A stretch of 64,000 nucleotides of DNA from Daphnia carinata (GCF_022539665.2 NC_081338.1:3781679-3845678); one strand, 5' to 3'; positions 1-9,708 are shown, counted from the first letter of the stretch. Numbers and translations: made by a program. The notes: a model not told the origin generated them from the letters alone.

Positions 1-87
1 TCATTTTTTAGTGGCCAAAATGGACCTCTTCCTAAAGAAGTACACATACAACATGTTGCACAATAACACTGACAAGTAGAATTTTAC

Positions 88-435
88 CTAAATGCTGCTT
101 CAACAGTGCCTGTGCTACCACCATCTGACCACAACGAAGCATGCAACCCCAGCCACGATCAGTAGTCATACCAGTATCTCCAATTGCAGTAAAATTTCTT
201 CTATATGTTAACAACAATCTGGATTTTATGTCTGTATGAAGTTCGTCCAAGTCTAAGCGAGGAAAAAAGAGGTAATCTGGTACAATTCTTTCTCTTATCC
301 TAATAACAACTCACTAGTTCTTGTGTCGTATTTTTGACCAAGTATCCATACAGGTTCTTCACTTACTTCGAATCCCTGGCGATCAAGAATGATGCCACTT
401 TCATAAGTTACGAAAGCTTCACACGCTTCCAGCAT
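88..435 (-). CDS. Atg4: Atg4 cysteine protease, 5' two exons only (partial at left edge)
   Basis: Two exons can be read on the minus strand: exon 1 at 435-315, with ATG at 435-433, and exon 2 at 252-88, with GT donors and AG acceptors in phase. The protein carries EPVWILGQKY, then LTYRRNFTAIG and RGWGCMLRCGQM, which are hallmark N-terminal motifs of the C54 peptidase Atg4. The Cys in WGC (about residue 77) is the expected catalytic nucleophile. Atg4 is a cytosolic protease that processes and delipidates Atg8/LC3 during autophagosome formation. The catalytic Asp and His would lie in later exons, which run off the left edge. The reading frame has no disruption in the part seen. The start codon is the least certain element, because an upstream non-ATG extension of the frame cannot be excluded. 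Confidence 0.9.
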
Positions 436-1510
436 TTTTTGTGTGTTCCCAAGCAAAGATTTTAAAAAAGAAAAGAAAAAAATTAATAACTATGCGTAAA
501 CATCCATTCGAAGTATAGAAAAACAGATTGTCAGTGACAGAATCAAGCTGTTTTGTCAACAACAGAATGTCAAAAAACCTCATCTAGCGGTCTTGGAATG
601 TACTTGCCGATCTACGGCATCTACCGATAATTTTTTGAACATTATTGCAGGCGAAAGGGCATGATAAAAGTTCCTATTTTTTACGTTTTGGATTTCCGCC
701 AAAAATTGATTTATAGAAGTCCTTTCCCACACCAAGATTAGTGGTTCTTAGATATTGAATGTTGTGATGCCTGATGTGTGGCATTAAATAGAAAATATTA
801 AATTTAATTTTTAGTTCAAGTGTTAAATGCAAAATTCTTCTAAGTTAAAGGATTCCAATACTTTATGGTTATCATCTATCAAAATTATATTAAATGTCAT
901 TCAGTTATTATATTTCTTTAGGCGCCGAAAGAATGAGACTTCGTTAAATGTTCATGGGCCCTTAACATTTTTCCACTATTAGTGGCAACGCAGCAACATG
1001 AGCTTCATCGTCATTTATTACAAGATGGCGGCTGTCTCGTATTTCAGCACATGTTGACTGAAGGGCTCAAGGTAAATTAAGCAGTGATACCCTAAATCTA
1101 CCTGTCGTCCACCATCAATCGTATTCGATGAATATGGAGAATGATAGTTATTAACAATGGCGCCTAGTTTTCTATTTTTCAGTTGATTTTCTAAAGGGTT
1201 TGCTATATACCCGCTTTCCATTTTTTTTTGTTCATTCTATTTCGCGCTAATGTCGGTAAAGCGGTTCACCTGCCCTTGTCACATAAGGGTAGTTAAGACT
1301 TGAGGAACAGAAAAATGTATCATTGAAGTTTATAATAAGTCTTCCCTCTGGTATTTTGCTGTTGTTGTACTGTGTTTTGTAACATTCTAATAATCTTTCT
1401 TACTTTGTCTTAGGATGTCACAGTCACGTGCTATTCAAATTACATTCTCCTGTGGTGTAACTGTCCTCGTACATTTTCACCATACTGATATATATTTAAA
1501 AATGGTTTGA
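436..1510. other. Non-coding, AT-rich stretch
   Basis: This lies upstream of Atg4 and should hold its promoter and 5' UTR. I see no coherent exon chain, RNA gene or repeat. Short open frames here have no recognisable motif. Confidence 0.4.
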
Positions 1511-2093
1511 AGAAAGTTCAGTCTCAAAGAAGTGCTTAACAATGACAGTTCTGTAGTTTTTGGTAGCAATTTTGTTAAAATTCAAGTGGATGAATCATTA
1601 ACGAGATGGTTGGAAGTAGCTGTTTTGGTTGTTTGATGTTCCATTAGGAAAGGCAATTGGCATTGTGTGCCAATCAACAGTTAAGTGCAGATGATCAGCA
1701 TCTTGTCTCATGGTTGGCTCAACTCATAGAAACCTGGTATTTTTTTCAAGGTATTTATTTATTTTTTGGTGGTTTCCACTTCACACAGAAATTTCCTGAT
1801 GATAAAAAATTTAGTAACAGAATGAAACAACCTCCAGCAGCCTTTTAGTCACAGTTGGTTGTAGCTACTAAAACTGTTTGTTTAAAATGCCGGCAAGAAA
1901 ATGACTGAAACAGTATTTCGATGCTTTATCGATTTGCTTCATCGTCGCCAAATGCCGTCAGCGAAAGGAAAAATGTTGCCGAGTTGTATTTTACAAGTAT
2001 TCTTTCGGGATGATAGCACTTACTGGAGTGAAGCAGTGCTTCTTCAAATGCTGCCCCAAGCACCTAATACACACCAACTATCAAGGCTTTGAT
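1511..2093 (+). pseudogene. Unrecognised coding-like exon remnants
   Basis: Three short open segments look protein-like in composition and suggest a decayed or partly recognised gene. They are about 1511-1633 (contains VFGSNFVKIQVDESLTRWLE), 1648-1736 (preceded by a tagged acceptor and followed by a GT donor; contains DDQHLVSWLAQLIETW) and about 1901-2092 (contains ETVFRCFIDLLHRRQMPSAK). They do not join into one clean frame: the first ends in TGA just before the second, and the third needs a weak acceptor. A further open stretch near 2640-2745 (ERIPAPSSPDF onward) may belong to the same locus. I do not recognise a family. The leucine-rich amphipathic look would fit an alpha-solenoid protein, but that is a guess. 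Confidence 0.3.
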
Positions 2094-3475
2094 TCGGTAG
2101 TCATTTGGCGAAGCAAATTCTTAACGAATTTGTCCAACACAGATAAATGGTCGGTTAATGCAGTTTCGAGGATCCCATCGTAATCCACTTTCGCTCGCAA
2201 AATCGTCATTACGAATATCCAGGTAATCCTTTATATGGGTAATAACTAGCATACGTACAGTTCGTAGCATCTACAATAAAAAAACGGTTTTACTTTGCCG
2301 TGATTCCTTCTTATTTTAGTTTTATTTTAAAATTATTTGTTTAGATTAGAGAAAAGGTATTGTGATGGTTGGAAAAGAAAAGCAGAAGCGTTGCGGTCAC
2401 TTAGATTGAATAGATCACGATCTGGGGAACTAAAGTAACGATCTAAAATCGACCAACATCAATAAAGGCATAAGGTTTTAACCAACCAGCGGTTAAAAAA
2501 AATCGATGGAGAGTGATACAACGAATATGGTTCCACAACTCCAGGTATGATATGTAAACATGGCATATAAATAAATTAATTTGCGGTTTATGTGTAATAT
2601 TCTATTAATAAGTCTTATGTGATCTATACTGCATTTGAAAAGGAACGAATTCCAGCACCTTCTTCGCCAGATTTTGATAACAACGGTGTAGAGCGTGAAG
2701 AACAAGTTCGGCCTGTTTCGTCGGTATTAAACGTTATATTATCGACAAAGATGACATCGAGCCGTTAATACGGAGGAGCACGATTGTCTTCGGAGACATT
2801 GGTAACCGAGACTGTCTATCATACTTCATCTTGAAAATCCCGTAACACAATTTCTTCTCCATGACTCACTTAAAATGTAATTTTTTTTCGCAATTTTTAG
2901 ATTATAGAATTGCGTGCTTTTAATCTTATGAGTTGAAAATGCCCAACCTGTTTGGGATGTAATGTACTTTATATGTAGCCACGTCTAACTTAATTTTGTC
3001 ACTGAAGATGGCAATTATCTAGATCTATTACGACGATGTTTTGTGGGTTGACGGATATCGGCAGCTATAAATTAATCCGCTTCTGGATGCCAGAAACGAG
3101 TTCCAGCTGTGTCTGAAAATCGCAATACGGTCTACAAGGAACCAAAAAGTCGGGAAGATTGAGACATTCTGTCAACAAGGTAGTATGATCAAGTAAACAT
3201 TGAAAAATAAAGTGTTGTCTAGACTTAACAATATGTCGTGTATTTGCATCATTCTATTTCAACTCAGCGGGCAAAGCTTTGTGAAACGTGAAAACTTGTA
3301 CACTGCAAACATGAAGTATGTATCTCTTGGCTAACGGGTCAGGCTGGTTTAGTTGGTGGCTCCATTCTAATTCTGTTGTAGATCGTAATAGGGGTTTAAA
3401 GTTATCTTTTTTTATGGTGTTCCGCTGAGTAGAAAAGTTTTCATCCTGTGTTACACCAAAACAATTGATTTGGAT
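2094..3475. other. Mostly uninterpretable spacer before the palindrome
   Basis: No gene can be supported apart from the short open stretch near 2640-2745 mentioned in the preceding entry. Nothing resembling a target-site duplication was found at its right end, where the palindrome begins. Confidence 0.35.
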
Positions 3476-3681
3476 ATGGCAATCCGTTTTACACAAAAAA
3501 AAAAAAAAATTTCGCCAAAAAAAAAAAAAATCACACTTTTTTCTTTTTTTCCGACACGTAGCCATCTACCGCTCAGACTCGTTATTACTGGCGTAGGCAA
3601 TTTCAGTCCATTGGATGCCATTCGCAGTTAGTTCAGTAACGTGGATGGAGAATAACGCGTGGATGGAGGAACAATTGAAAA

Positions 3682-4838
3682 ATGGATAAGATAATACGAC
3701 AAAAGGATGGTAAGTATAAACATTATTATATTGGTTTTCAATAATTAATTATTGTTTATTAGATCAAATTATGAAGCTGCAGGCCCAATTATTGGAACAA
3801 CACAAAATATTAGATAACAGCAAAGCTAAGGATGGTAAGGCCTAATACGTAATGATTCTATTTATTTGCTTTTATTCATTTGTGTTTTGTAGCTCAAATT
3901 TTGAGTCTACAAGCTCAGCTAGGGGAAAAGAACAAATTGGAATGGACCAGTTTCCAAACAGTGAAGGAGGTTTTTCCAAACTCATCCCTAACTGAACATG
4001 AGGATGAATTGGCATTAGGCGAACACAGTCAGGTACCTAAACTTTTCAAATAAGAATTCAAAATAAGTATAGAATTTTAACAAACAATTATTTATTGTTT
4101 AGTTATTCAGTCTACCACCTGACAGTGTGTTAAAGTTAAATTCTGTTAGTGCTGCACTAAAAGAATTATTAGTAATAAGTCCATGCAGCGAAGGAAGTGA
4201 ACAATTGTGGGACGGTATTTGGGCTGAAAATGGGTGTGGTATGGAAACCCAGAAATAGCATAAGTTCAACATAAAACATGAATTAGGTACTTTTCGGTTT
4301 TTTAAAAGAATTATAAGTAATAAGTCCATGCAGCGAAGGAAGTGAACAATTGTGGGACCGTATTTGGGCTGAAAATGGGTGTGGTACGGAAACCCAGAAA
4401 TAGCATGAGTTCAACATAAAACAGGAATTAGGTACTTTTCGGTTTTTTGTCTATCGAAAATGTATTTTTAATGCTACTATTTTGCATTCACAGAATTTTA
4501 GTGGGGGATCAAGTCAAGTCTGGAAGTGTTACAGGATGGAAGAGTGAGCCTACAGTTGAAAAACACTGAAAGTGCATTACCATTAAGGTATAAGGTAAAG
4601 TAATAGAGTATGCACATTGTCTAATGAGAAGTACCATCTTGTGTGAATGAATCCTGTGTAACAGCAATCCTTTATAGTTCTGTCACAGCTAGAAGCCTCA
4701 AATAATTTTGCTTCTCTTGCTAAAGAACAACTTGTCCTTTACGTTCAGAGTGTTGGTGAAGCTGGGTACTTAAATGGCCCTAAAGATGTTTCATTGCGTT
4801 GGCATTGCAGCGATGAACATCATACATGGACTCTTTAG
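3682..4838 (+). CDS. Unrecognised 191-aa protein with N-terminal coiled coil (left palindrome arm, open copy)
   Basis: Six exons join in phase to an open frame: 3682-3709, 3763-3834, 3893-4032, 4103-4171, 4502-4594 and 4665-4838 (TAG). All introns are GT-AG. Exons 2 and 3 are both entered in phase 1 and open with the same heptad-like unit, DQIMKLQAQL and DAQILSLQAQL, so they look like a duplicated exon and predict a short coiled coil over about residues 5-45. The rest is acidic (EHEDELALGEHSQ), then SLEVLQDGRVSLQLK and a C-terminal LRWHCSDEHHTWTL. I do not recognise the family and assign no function. If exon 4 is instead read through, the protein ends at a TAG at 4256-4258 (131 aa). Phase continuity across five introns and 573 matching bases in the other arm support a real gene. 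No transposase motif is visible. Confidence 0.55.
4159..4448 (+). repeat. 145-bp direct tandem duplication in the left arm only
   Basis: Positions 4159-4303 and 4304-4448 are two near-identical 145-bp units beginning aaaagaatta. They differ by a few substitutions. The corresponding part of the right arm (about 7800-7960) has one copy, so the duplication arose after the arms formed or was lost from one side. It lies across the end of exon 4 and in intron 4 of the left-arm gene. Confidence 0.9.
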
Positions 4839-5864
4839 GTATGAAAGGATTTTTCTTCAAATAATTTTGAATTTATGACAAAGCATTTCTCCTCCTTTTT
4901 GCCAACCATGTCTAATCTACCAAAAAAAATTTTATCTATAGGAAATGATTTTCATGTACTAGGAACACAACTATCAAAAATGCAACATTCTAGGGGTGCT
5001 ATTTTATCATTCAAGAGCCTTATACAATGATTTTCATCTGCAATTTGTATGGCCTTTCCCAAGCTTCTGCCAGAAGTTGAATCTATAAGTCATGTAAGTC
5101 ACATGAGCAACAATTGAGATGCTTAATGGTGTTGTTTTTCTTTTCTCAATATAGGTTAATAGTAACATTGGATCTGAAAAGATTCTTGGTTGGGGCAAGA
5201 CACTGAATAAATTGTATTGATTGGATGGATGACATGACATTTCTATACTTAATTCGGATTCCCCAGACGGTATTTGATATTTAAAAAATTGAAGTGCATA
5301 TCTGGGCTCCCTTCTTTTCTGAAGCCCCGTTTCCCCTTGACTCGTAATAAGCCCGTAGGGGGTCATGCCCCTACTGTACGGTATATATAAAAACAACATA
5401 TACCGAGGTTTGGAGGGCTCTGGCCGGAAAGGGGACGTGGGGTGCCGCTTAGTCCGATGATGTGTTCACGGAGGGCTCCGTGGCTACCCACAAATCCGAA
5501 CTAAAGGTTAATCGCTCCTGTAAAAATGTTCCAAATCTTCAGCTCTTCTTCCGGCTTCTCTTAGCCAATCACCGGGTAATCTCCCCGGTGGGTCAACAAG
5601 GCAGCGTCTCCCCCTGCCTGGGTTGACGGCAACTTTTGAAAGGGCTATTGTGCCTTTTTAAAGTTGCAAAAATATTTGTATTGTGCAGAGAATTGTCAAT
5701 AAAATTTTTTTTATAAAATATTTTTTGCAAAATTCGTTTCTTTCATTGTCTGTGTTAGCTGTGTTCACACATTACATATATCAACTTTTTTTGCTTTGCT
5801 TTATTTGTTTTTGTCACCTTTGGTAGTAAGCATTGTTTCCATTGGTTTATCGTTTATCTGTAAG
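4839..5864. other. Inner part of left palindrome arm, no supported gene
   Basis: This stretch holds the hairpin-rich block (about 5400-5660) and AT-rich sequence up to the spacer. A 121-codon open frame on the minus strand (5034-5399) is preserved identically at 6864-7229 on the plus strand, but it has no recognisable domain. It may simply reflect the high identity of the arms. Confidence 0.5.
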
Positions 5865-5872
5865 CAATCTAT

Positions 5873-5940
5873 TATTATCCAGGGATCGAACCCTGGATGT
5901 TCGGCATACCGAGCCGATGCTCTACCAGTAAGCCATGAAT
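5873..5940 (-). tRNA. tRNA-like pseudogene 1 in palindrome spacer
   Basis: On the minus strand a D-arm (GCTTACTGGTAGAGC), a five-pair anticodon arm with a 7-nt loop (5901-5917, anticodon position GGT) and a T-arm (5879-5896, CCAGGG/CCCTGG) occur in order. The T loop is one base short, base 33 is C instead of U, and no proper acceptor stem can be formed. It is therefore probably a tRNA relic or the head of a tRNA-derived SINE, not a working tRNA. Confidence 0.6.
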
Positions 5941-6060
5941 CATATGCTGACAAGTTGGCTTTTTTCTAGTCACTTGTGGACTTGCATTTACACTTTGATA
6001 AAACTGAAATGCAATTCTGCAATATACTGTTCTACATTTATTCTACTTCATTTTTAAACA

Positions 6061-6126
6061 TCTACTGAGGTTTGAACCCAGGGTAACAGGTATCACATCT
6101 AAAGGCTCTACCACAGAGCTATGAAA
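6061..6126 (-). tRNA. tRNA-like pseudogene 2 in palindrome spacer
   Basis: On the minus strand a D-arm (AGCTCTGTGGTAGAGC) and a five-pair T-arm (6065-6081) with a B-box-like GGTTCAAACC are clear. The anticodon arm is poorly paired and the acceptor stem is not recognisable. The preserved A- and B-box-like elements could still act as an RNA polymerase III promoter. Confidence 0.55.
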
Positions 6127-6227
6127 CTTATGAAAGCAATAGAAAGATAAACATATAGTTGTGAAAGACTGCATAAAGATCCTAGACGATAACATATGAT
6201 ATGCGATAATAAAATATTTAGATATAT

Positions 6228-6293
6228 CTCGTGGCTCAATGTTAGAGCATCGGCGTTGCACGCTGAATGTCTGGGGATCGGTTCCCATACGAG
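6228..6293 (+). tRNA. tRNA-like sequence 3 in palindrome spacer (UGC, Ala-like)
   Basis: On the plus strand a five-pair acceptor stub (CTCGT with ACGAG), a D-arm (GGCTCAATGTTAGAGC) and an anticodon arm TCGGC-GTTGCAC-GCTGA with anticodon TGC occur in order. The T-arm is distorted (GGGGATCGGTTCCC). The orientation is opposite to the other two tRNA-like units. It is probably a degenerate tRNA-Ala or SINE head. Confidence 0.5.
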
Positions 6294-6635
6294 TAAAACA
6301 AAATACAAAATTACTTCAAAAAACATCCAGATATTACACGTTGTTCCTTGAATCTAAGTTGTAGAATTCAAAAAGTGTAATAATTAATTATTGAATACTT
6401 ACAGTTAAACGATAAACTACTGGAAACAATGCTTACTACCAAAGGTGACAAAAACAAATAAAGCAAAAAAAAAAAAAGTTGATAAATGTAATGTTTGTAC
6501 ACAGCTAACATAGACAATGAAAGAAACGAATTTTGCAAAAAATATTTTATAAAAAAAATTTTATTGACAATTCTCTGCACAATACAAATATTTTTGCAAC
6601 TTTAAAAAGGCACAATAGCCCTTTCAAAAGTTGCC

Positions 6636-6693
6636 GTCAACCCAGGCAGGGGGAGACACTGCCTTGTTGACCCACCGGGGAGATTACCCGGTG
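6636..6693 (+). other. Nested hairpins, core of a structured block present in both arms
   Basis: GTCAAC (6636-6641) pairs with GTTGAC (6666-6671), enclosing AGGCAG (6644-6649) paired with CTGCCT (6659-6664). A second perfect stem follows, CACCGGG (6673-6679) with CCCGGTG (6687-6693) and a 7-nt loop. Further short stems follow (GGCT/AGCC near 6697-6709; TGTGG/CCACA near 6771-6784). The same block is mirrored near 5570-5635. The surrounding 6600-6960 is GC-rich in an otherwise AT-rich arm. It may be a structured RNA; it does not match a family I know. Confidence 0.4.
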
Positions 6694-7424
6694 ATTGGCT
6701 AAGAGAAGCCGGAAGAAGAGCTGAAGATTTGGAACATTTTTACAGGAGCGATTAACCTTTAGTTCGGATTTGTGGGTAGCCACAGAGCCCTCCGTGAACA
6801 CATCATCGGACTAAGCGGCACCCCACGTCCCCTTTCCGGCCAGAGCCCTCCAAACCTCGGTATATGTTGTTTTTATATATACCGTACAGTAGGGGCATGA
6901 CCCCCTACGGGCTTATTACGAGTCAAGGGGAAACGGGGCTTCAGAAAAGAAGGGAGCCCAGATATGCACTTCAATTTTTTAAATATCAAATACCGTCTGG
7001 GGAATCCGAATTAAGTATAGAAATGTCATGTCATCCATCCAATCAATACAATTTATTCAGTGTCTTGCCCCAACCAAGAATCTTTTCAGATCCAATGTTA
7101 CTATTAACCTATATTGAGAAAAGAAAAACAACACCATTAAGCATCTCAATTGTTGCTCATGTGACTTACATGACTTATAGATTCAACTTCTGGCAGAAGC
7201 TTGGGAAAGGCCATACAAATTGCAGATGAAAATCATTGTATAAGGCTCTTGAATGATAAAATAGCACCCCTAGAATGTTGCATTTTTGATAGTTGTGTTC
7301 CTAGTACATGAAAATCATTTCCTATAGATAAAATTTTTTTTGGTAGATTAGACATGGTTGGCAAAAAGGAGGAGAAATGCTTTGTCATAAATTCAAAATT
7401 ATTTGAAGAAAAATCCTTTCATAC

Positions 7425-8433
7425 CTAAAGAGTCCATGTATGATGTTCATCGCTGCAATGCCAACGCAATGAAACATCTTTAGGGCCATTTAAGTACCCA
7501 GCTTCACCAACACTCTGAACGTAAAGGACAAGTTGTTCTTTAGCAAGAGAAGCAAAATTATTTGAGGCTTCTAGCTGTGACAGAACTATAAAGGATTGCT
7601 GTTACACAGGATTCATTCACACAAGATGGTACTTCTCATTAGACAATGTGCATACTCTATTACTTTACCTTATACCTTAATGGTAATGCACTTTCAGTGT
7701 TTTTCAACTGTAGGCTCACTCTTCCATCCTGTAACACTTCCAGACTTGACTTGATCCCCCACTAAAATTCTGTGAATGCAAAATAGTAGCATTAAAAATA
7801 CATTTTCGATAGACAAAAAACCGAAAAGTACCTAATTCCTGTTTTATGTTGAACTCATGCTATTTCTGGGTTTCCGTACCACACCCATTTTCAGCCCAAA
7901 TACGGTCCCACAATTGTTCACTTCCTTTGCTGCCTGGACTTATTACTAACAATTCTTTTAGTGCAGCACTAACAGAATTTAACTTTAACACACTGTCAGG
8001 TGGTAGACTGAATAACTAAACAATAAATAATTGTTTGTTAAAATTCTATACTTATTTTGAATTCTGATTTGAAAAGTTTAGGTACCTGACTGTGTTCGCC
8101 TAATGCCAATTCATCCTCATGTTCAGTTAGGGATGAGTTTGGAAAAACCTCCTTCACTGTTTGGAAACTGGTCCATTCCAATTTGTTCTTTTCCCCTAGC
8201 TGAGCTTGTAGACTCAAAATTTGAGCTACAAAACACAAATGAATAAAAGCAAATAAATAGAATCATTACGTATTAGGCCTTACCATCCTTAGCTTTGCTG
8301 TTATATAATATTTTGTGTTGTTACAATAATTGGGCCTGCAGCTTCATAATTTGATCTAATAAACAATAATTAATAATTGAAAACCAATATAATAATGTTT
8401 ATACTTACCATCCTTTTGTATTATCTTATCCAT
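7425..8433 (-). pseudogene. Right-arm mirrored copy of the unrecognised gene, with a stop codon in exon 2
   Basis: The six exons of the left-arm gene are present in mirror order: 8433-8409, 8355-8284, 8225-8086, 8015-7947, 7761-7669 and 7598-7425. All exons keep their lengths except exon 1, which lacks one CGA codon. Exon 2 contains an in-frame TAA where the left copy has GAA (after CAA TTA TTG), which cuts the product to about 18 residues. Splice sites are intact and the downstream exons stay open. The break is therefore a single nonsense change and probably recent, or a sequencing difference. Confidence 0.65.
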
Positions 8434-8633
8434 TTTTCAATTGTTCCTCCAGCCACGCGTTATTCTCCATCCACGCTACTGAACTAACTGCGAATGGCAT
8501 CCAATGGACTGAAATTGCCTACGCCAGTAATAACGAGTCTGAGCGGTAGATGGCTACGTGTCGGAAAAAAAGAAAAAAGTGCGATTTTTTTTTTTTCCGA
8601 AATTTTTTTTTTTATGTAAAACGGATTGCCATA

Positions 8634-9094
8634 AATAATAGTCGGGCTTAACTTTTTTTTTAACTTACGGCCCGGTTTGTTGTAAGAGGGTGCTGTCTAG
8701 ACATCTGGTGGATAAATTCTAAGCTTTATCTTTGTTATGTCTTCATGTTCACGAATGTGGTGCATGTATCTTTTTCCAAACCTATGGTCTAAAATATTGG
8801 ATAATTTCAGACACGTCAAAATAACTCTTCCAATGAATTTCATTCAATCAGGTCTAATTGCTGCGCCTACAATGAACGACGTCAGTATCACCCCAGTTTC
8901 ACCCCACCGCGTGAAAACAGACAGCCGTGCCACCACCAAGTAAAACACCATCTGTTAGCCTTAGGCAAGCATGCTTGCTTAAACAAAAGTGGGTCCATTT
9001 CAAATAGCATACATGTATTAATATGATCCATAGTCAATCTGGCTTGAATTAATTTACACACAAGAATACAGCAAACGATTAAGTGAAACTTCGG
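8634..9094. other. Spacer between palindrome and cuticle gene
   Basis: No gene is supported. Two short motifs recur near the right end of the window: gtcgggctt at 8641-8649 is the complement of the 14-bp repeat core at 59860-59896, and agacatctggtgga at 8699-8712 resembles the minisatellite unit at 62970-63350. Confidence 0.4.
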
Positions 9095-9708
9095 TTAGTA
9101 AGCAGGCTCTGGGTTTTCGGCGGTGTAAACAGGGGTCTCGTAGGATGGAGTATAAGCCACTGGACTGTATTCGGGATATTTTGCTTCACCGATATACTTG
9201 ACGTCAGCAACGTACCCGTAACTATCGGCTTTATACGTAACGACTTGAGTGCGGCCATCGGGGAGTGCCACGCTGTAGGAACCAGTGACGACATTACCGT
9301 CTCTACTCTCGGAGTGAGAGTAGTCGTTGTAGGAAGCCTCATCTTTGACAGCATACGAATAACTGTAGGGCTGAGGGGCCTGTGGATTGATGATTTCATT
9401 TAATATTAAGTAAATTTGGGTCACAAGTGGCAAAAACTAACGTAGTCGTAGGTAGATTTTTCGTAAACTGCAGGGTAGGCTGCTAGATTTGCATCAGGAT
9501 AGGCTGCTGGACTTGCTTCAGGATAGACTGCTGGGTAGGCTTCAGGGTAAGTAGTCTCACTAACAGTGACAGCGACCAATGCGGCAAAAACAAGGAACTG
9601 TCAGGTAATAAATTTTAGAAAATCAGAAGCCAAAACCATTGAAACACGAATTAAAGTCACTGCAGGATCGTTTTTAAGAATGTGTTGATCCCGTTCTCTC
9701 ACCTTCAT
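9095..9708 (-). CDS. Cuticle protein with Rebers-Riddiford chitin-binding domain
   Basis: Three exons: 9708-9703 (only ATG AAG), 9597-9442 and 9379-9095 (TAA), giving 148 aa. The start splits Met-Lys from a hydrophobic signal peptide core (FLVFAALVAVTVS), the usual arrangement in arthropod cuticle genes. A short repeat region follows (YPEAYPAVYPEASPAAYPDA), then an RR consensus domain: YSYSYAVKDEASYNDYSHSE, RDGNVVTGSYSVALPDGRTQ and VVTYKADSYGYVADVKY. This chitin_bind_4 domain binds chitin in the exoskeleton, and the form is closest to RR-2 of hard cuticle. The Tyr/Pro-rich tail (YTPSYETPVYTAENPEPAY) may take part in cross-linking. A TATA box and initiator lie just upstream. Confidence 0.93.

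Larger units (their letters stand above)
3476..8633. repeat. 5.16 kb imperfect palindrome (large inverted repeat with 0.53 kb spacer)
   Basis: The left arm (3476-5864) and right arm (about 6398-8633) are reverse complements. Outer ends match exactly: tatggcaatccgttttaca at 3476-3494 and its complement at 8615-8633. The inner arms, for example 4900-5850 against 6410-7350, look nearly identical by eye, with isolated substitutions. The left arm is longer mainly because of a 145-bp tandem duplication. Differences outside that duplication (a codon deletion, a nonsense change, homopolymer lengths) argue against a simple assembly mirror artefact. No target-site duplication is visible. Each arm contains one copy of an unrecognised six-exon gene and a hairpin-rich block. 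The spacer (5865-6397) contains three tRNA-like sequences. It could be a foldback-type mobile element or a head-to-head gene duplication. Confidence 0.9.

Noticed and set aside
5441-5500. Possible hammerhead-like core (cgatgatg) in the palindrome arm
   Set aside because: The invariant CUGAUGA and GAAA core elements with the right stems are not present together.
5873-6293. Functional tRNA genes in the palindrome spacer
   Set aside because: Acceptor stems or T loops are defective in all three, so they are listed as tRNA-like or pseudogenes only.
5034-7229. Identical 121-codon open frames at 5034-5399 (minus) and 6864-7229 (plus), one in each palindrome arm
   Set aside because: No domain, no promoter or splice context, and composition not clearly protein-like. 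Identity is explained by the arms being nearly identical. Not called as genes, though transcription evidence could change this.
9083-9403. 106-codon plus-strand open frame opposite the cuticle gene
   Set aside because: It is the antisense shadow of the RR domain, whose codon bias keeps the opposite strand open.
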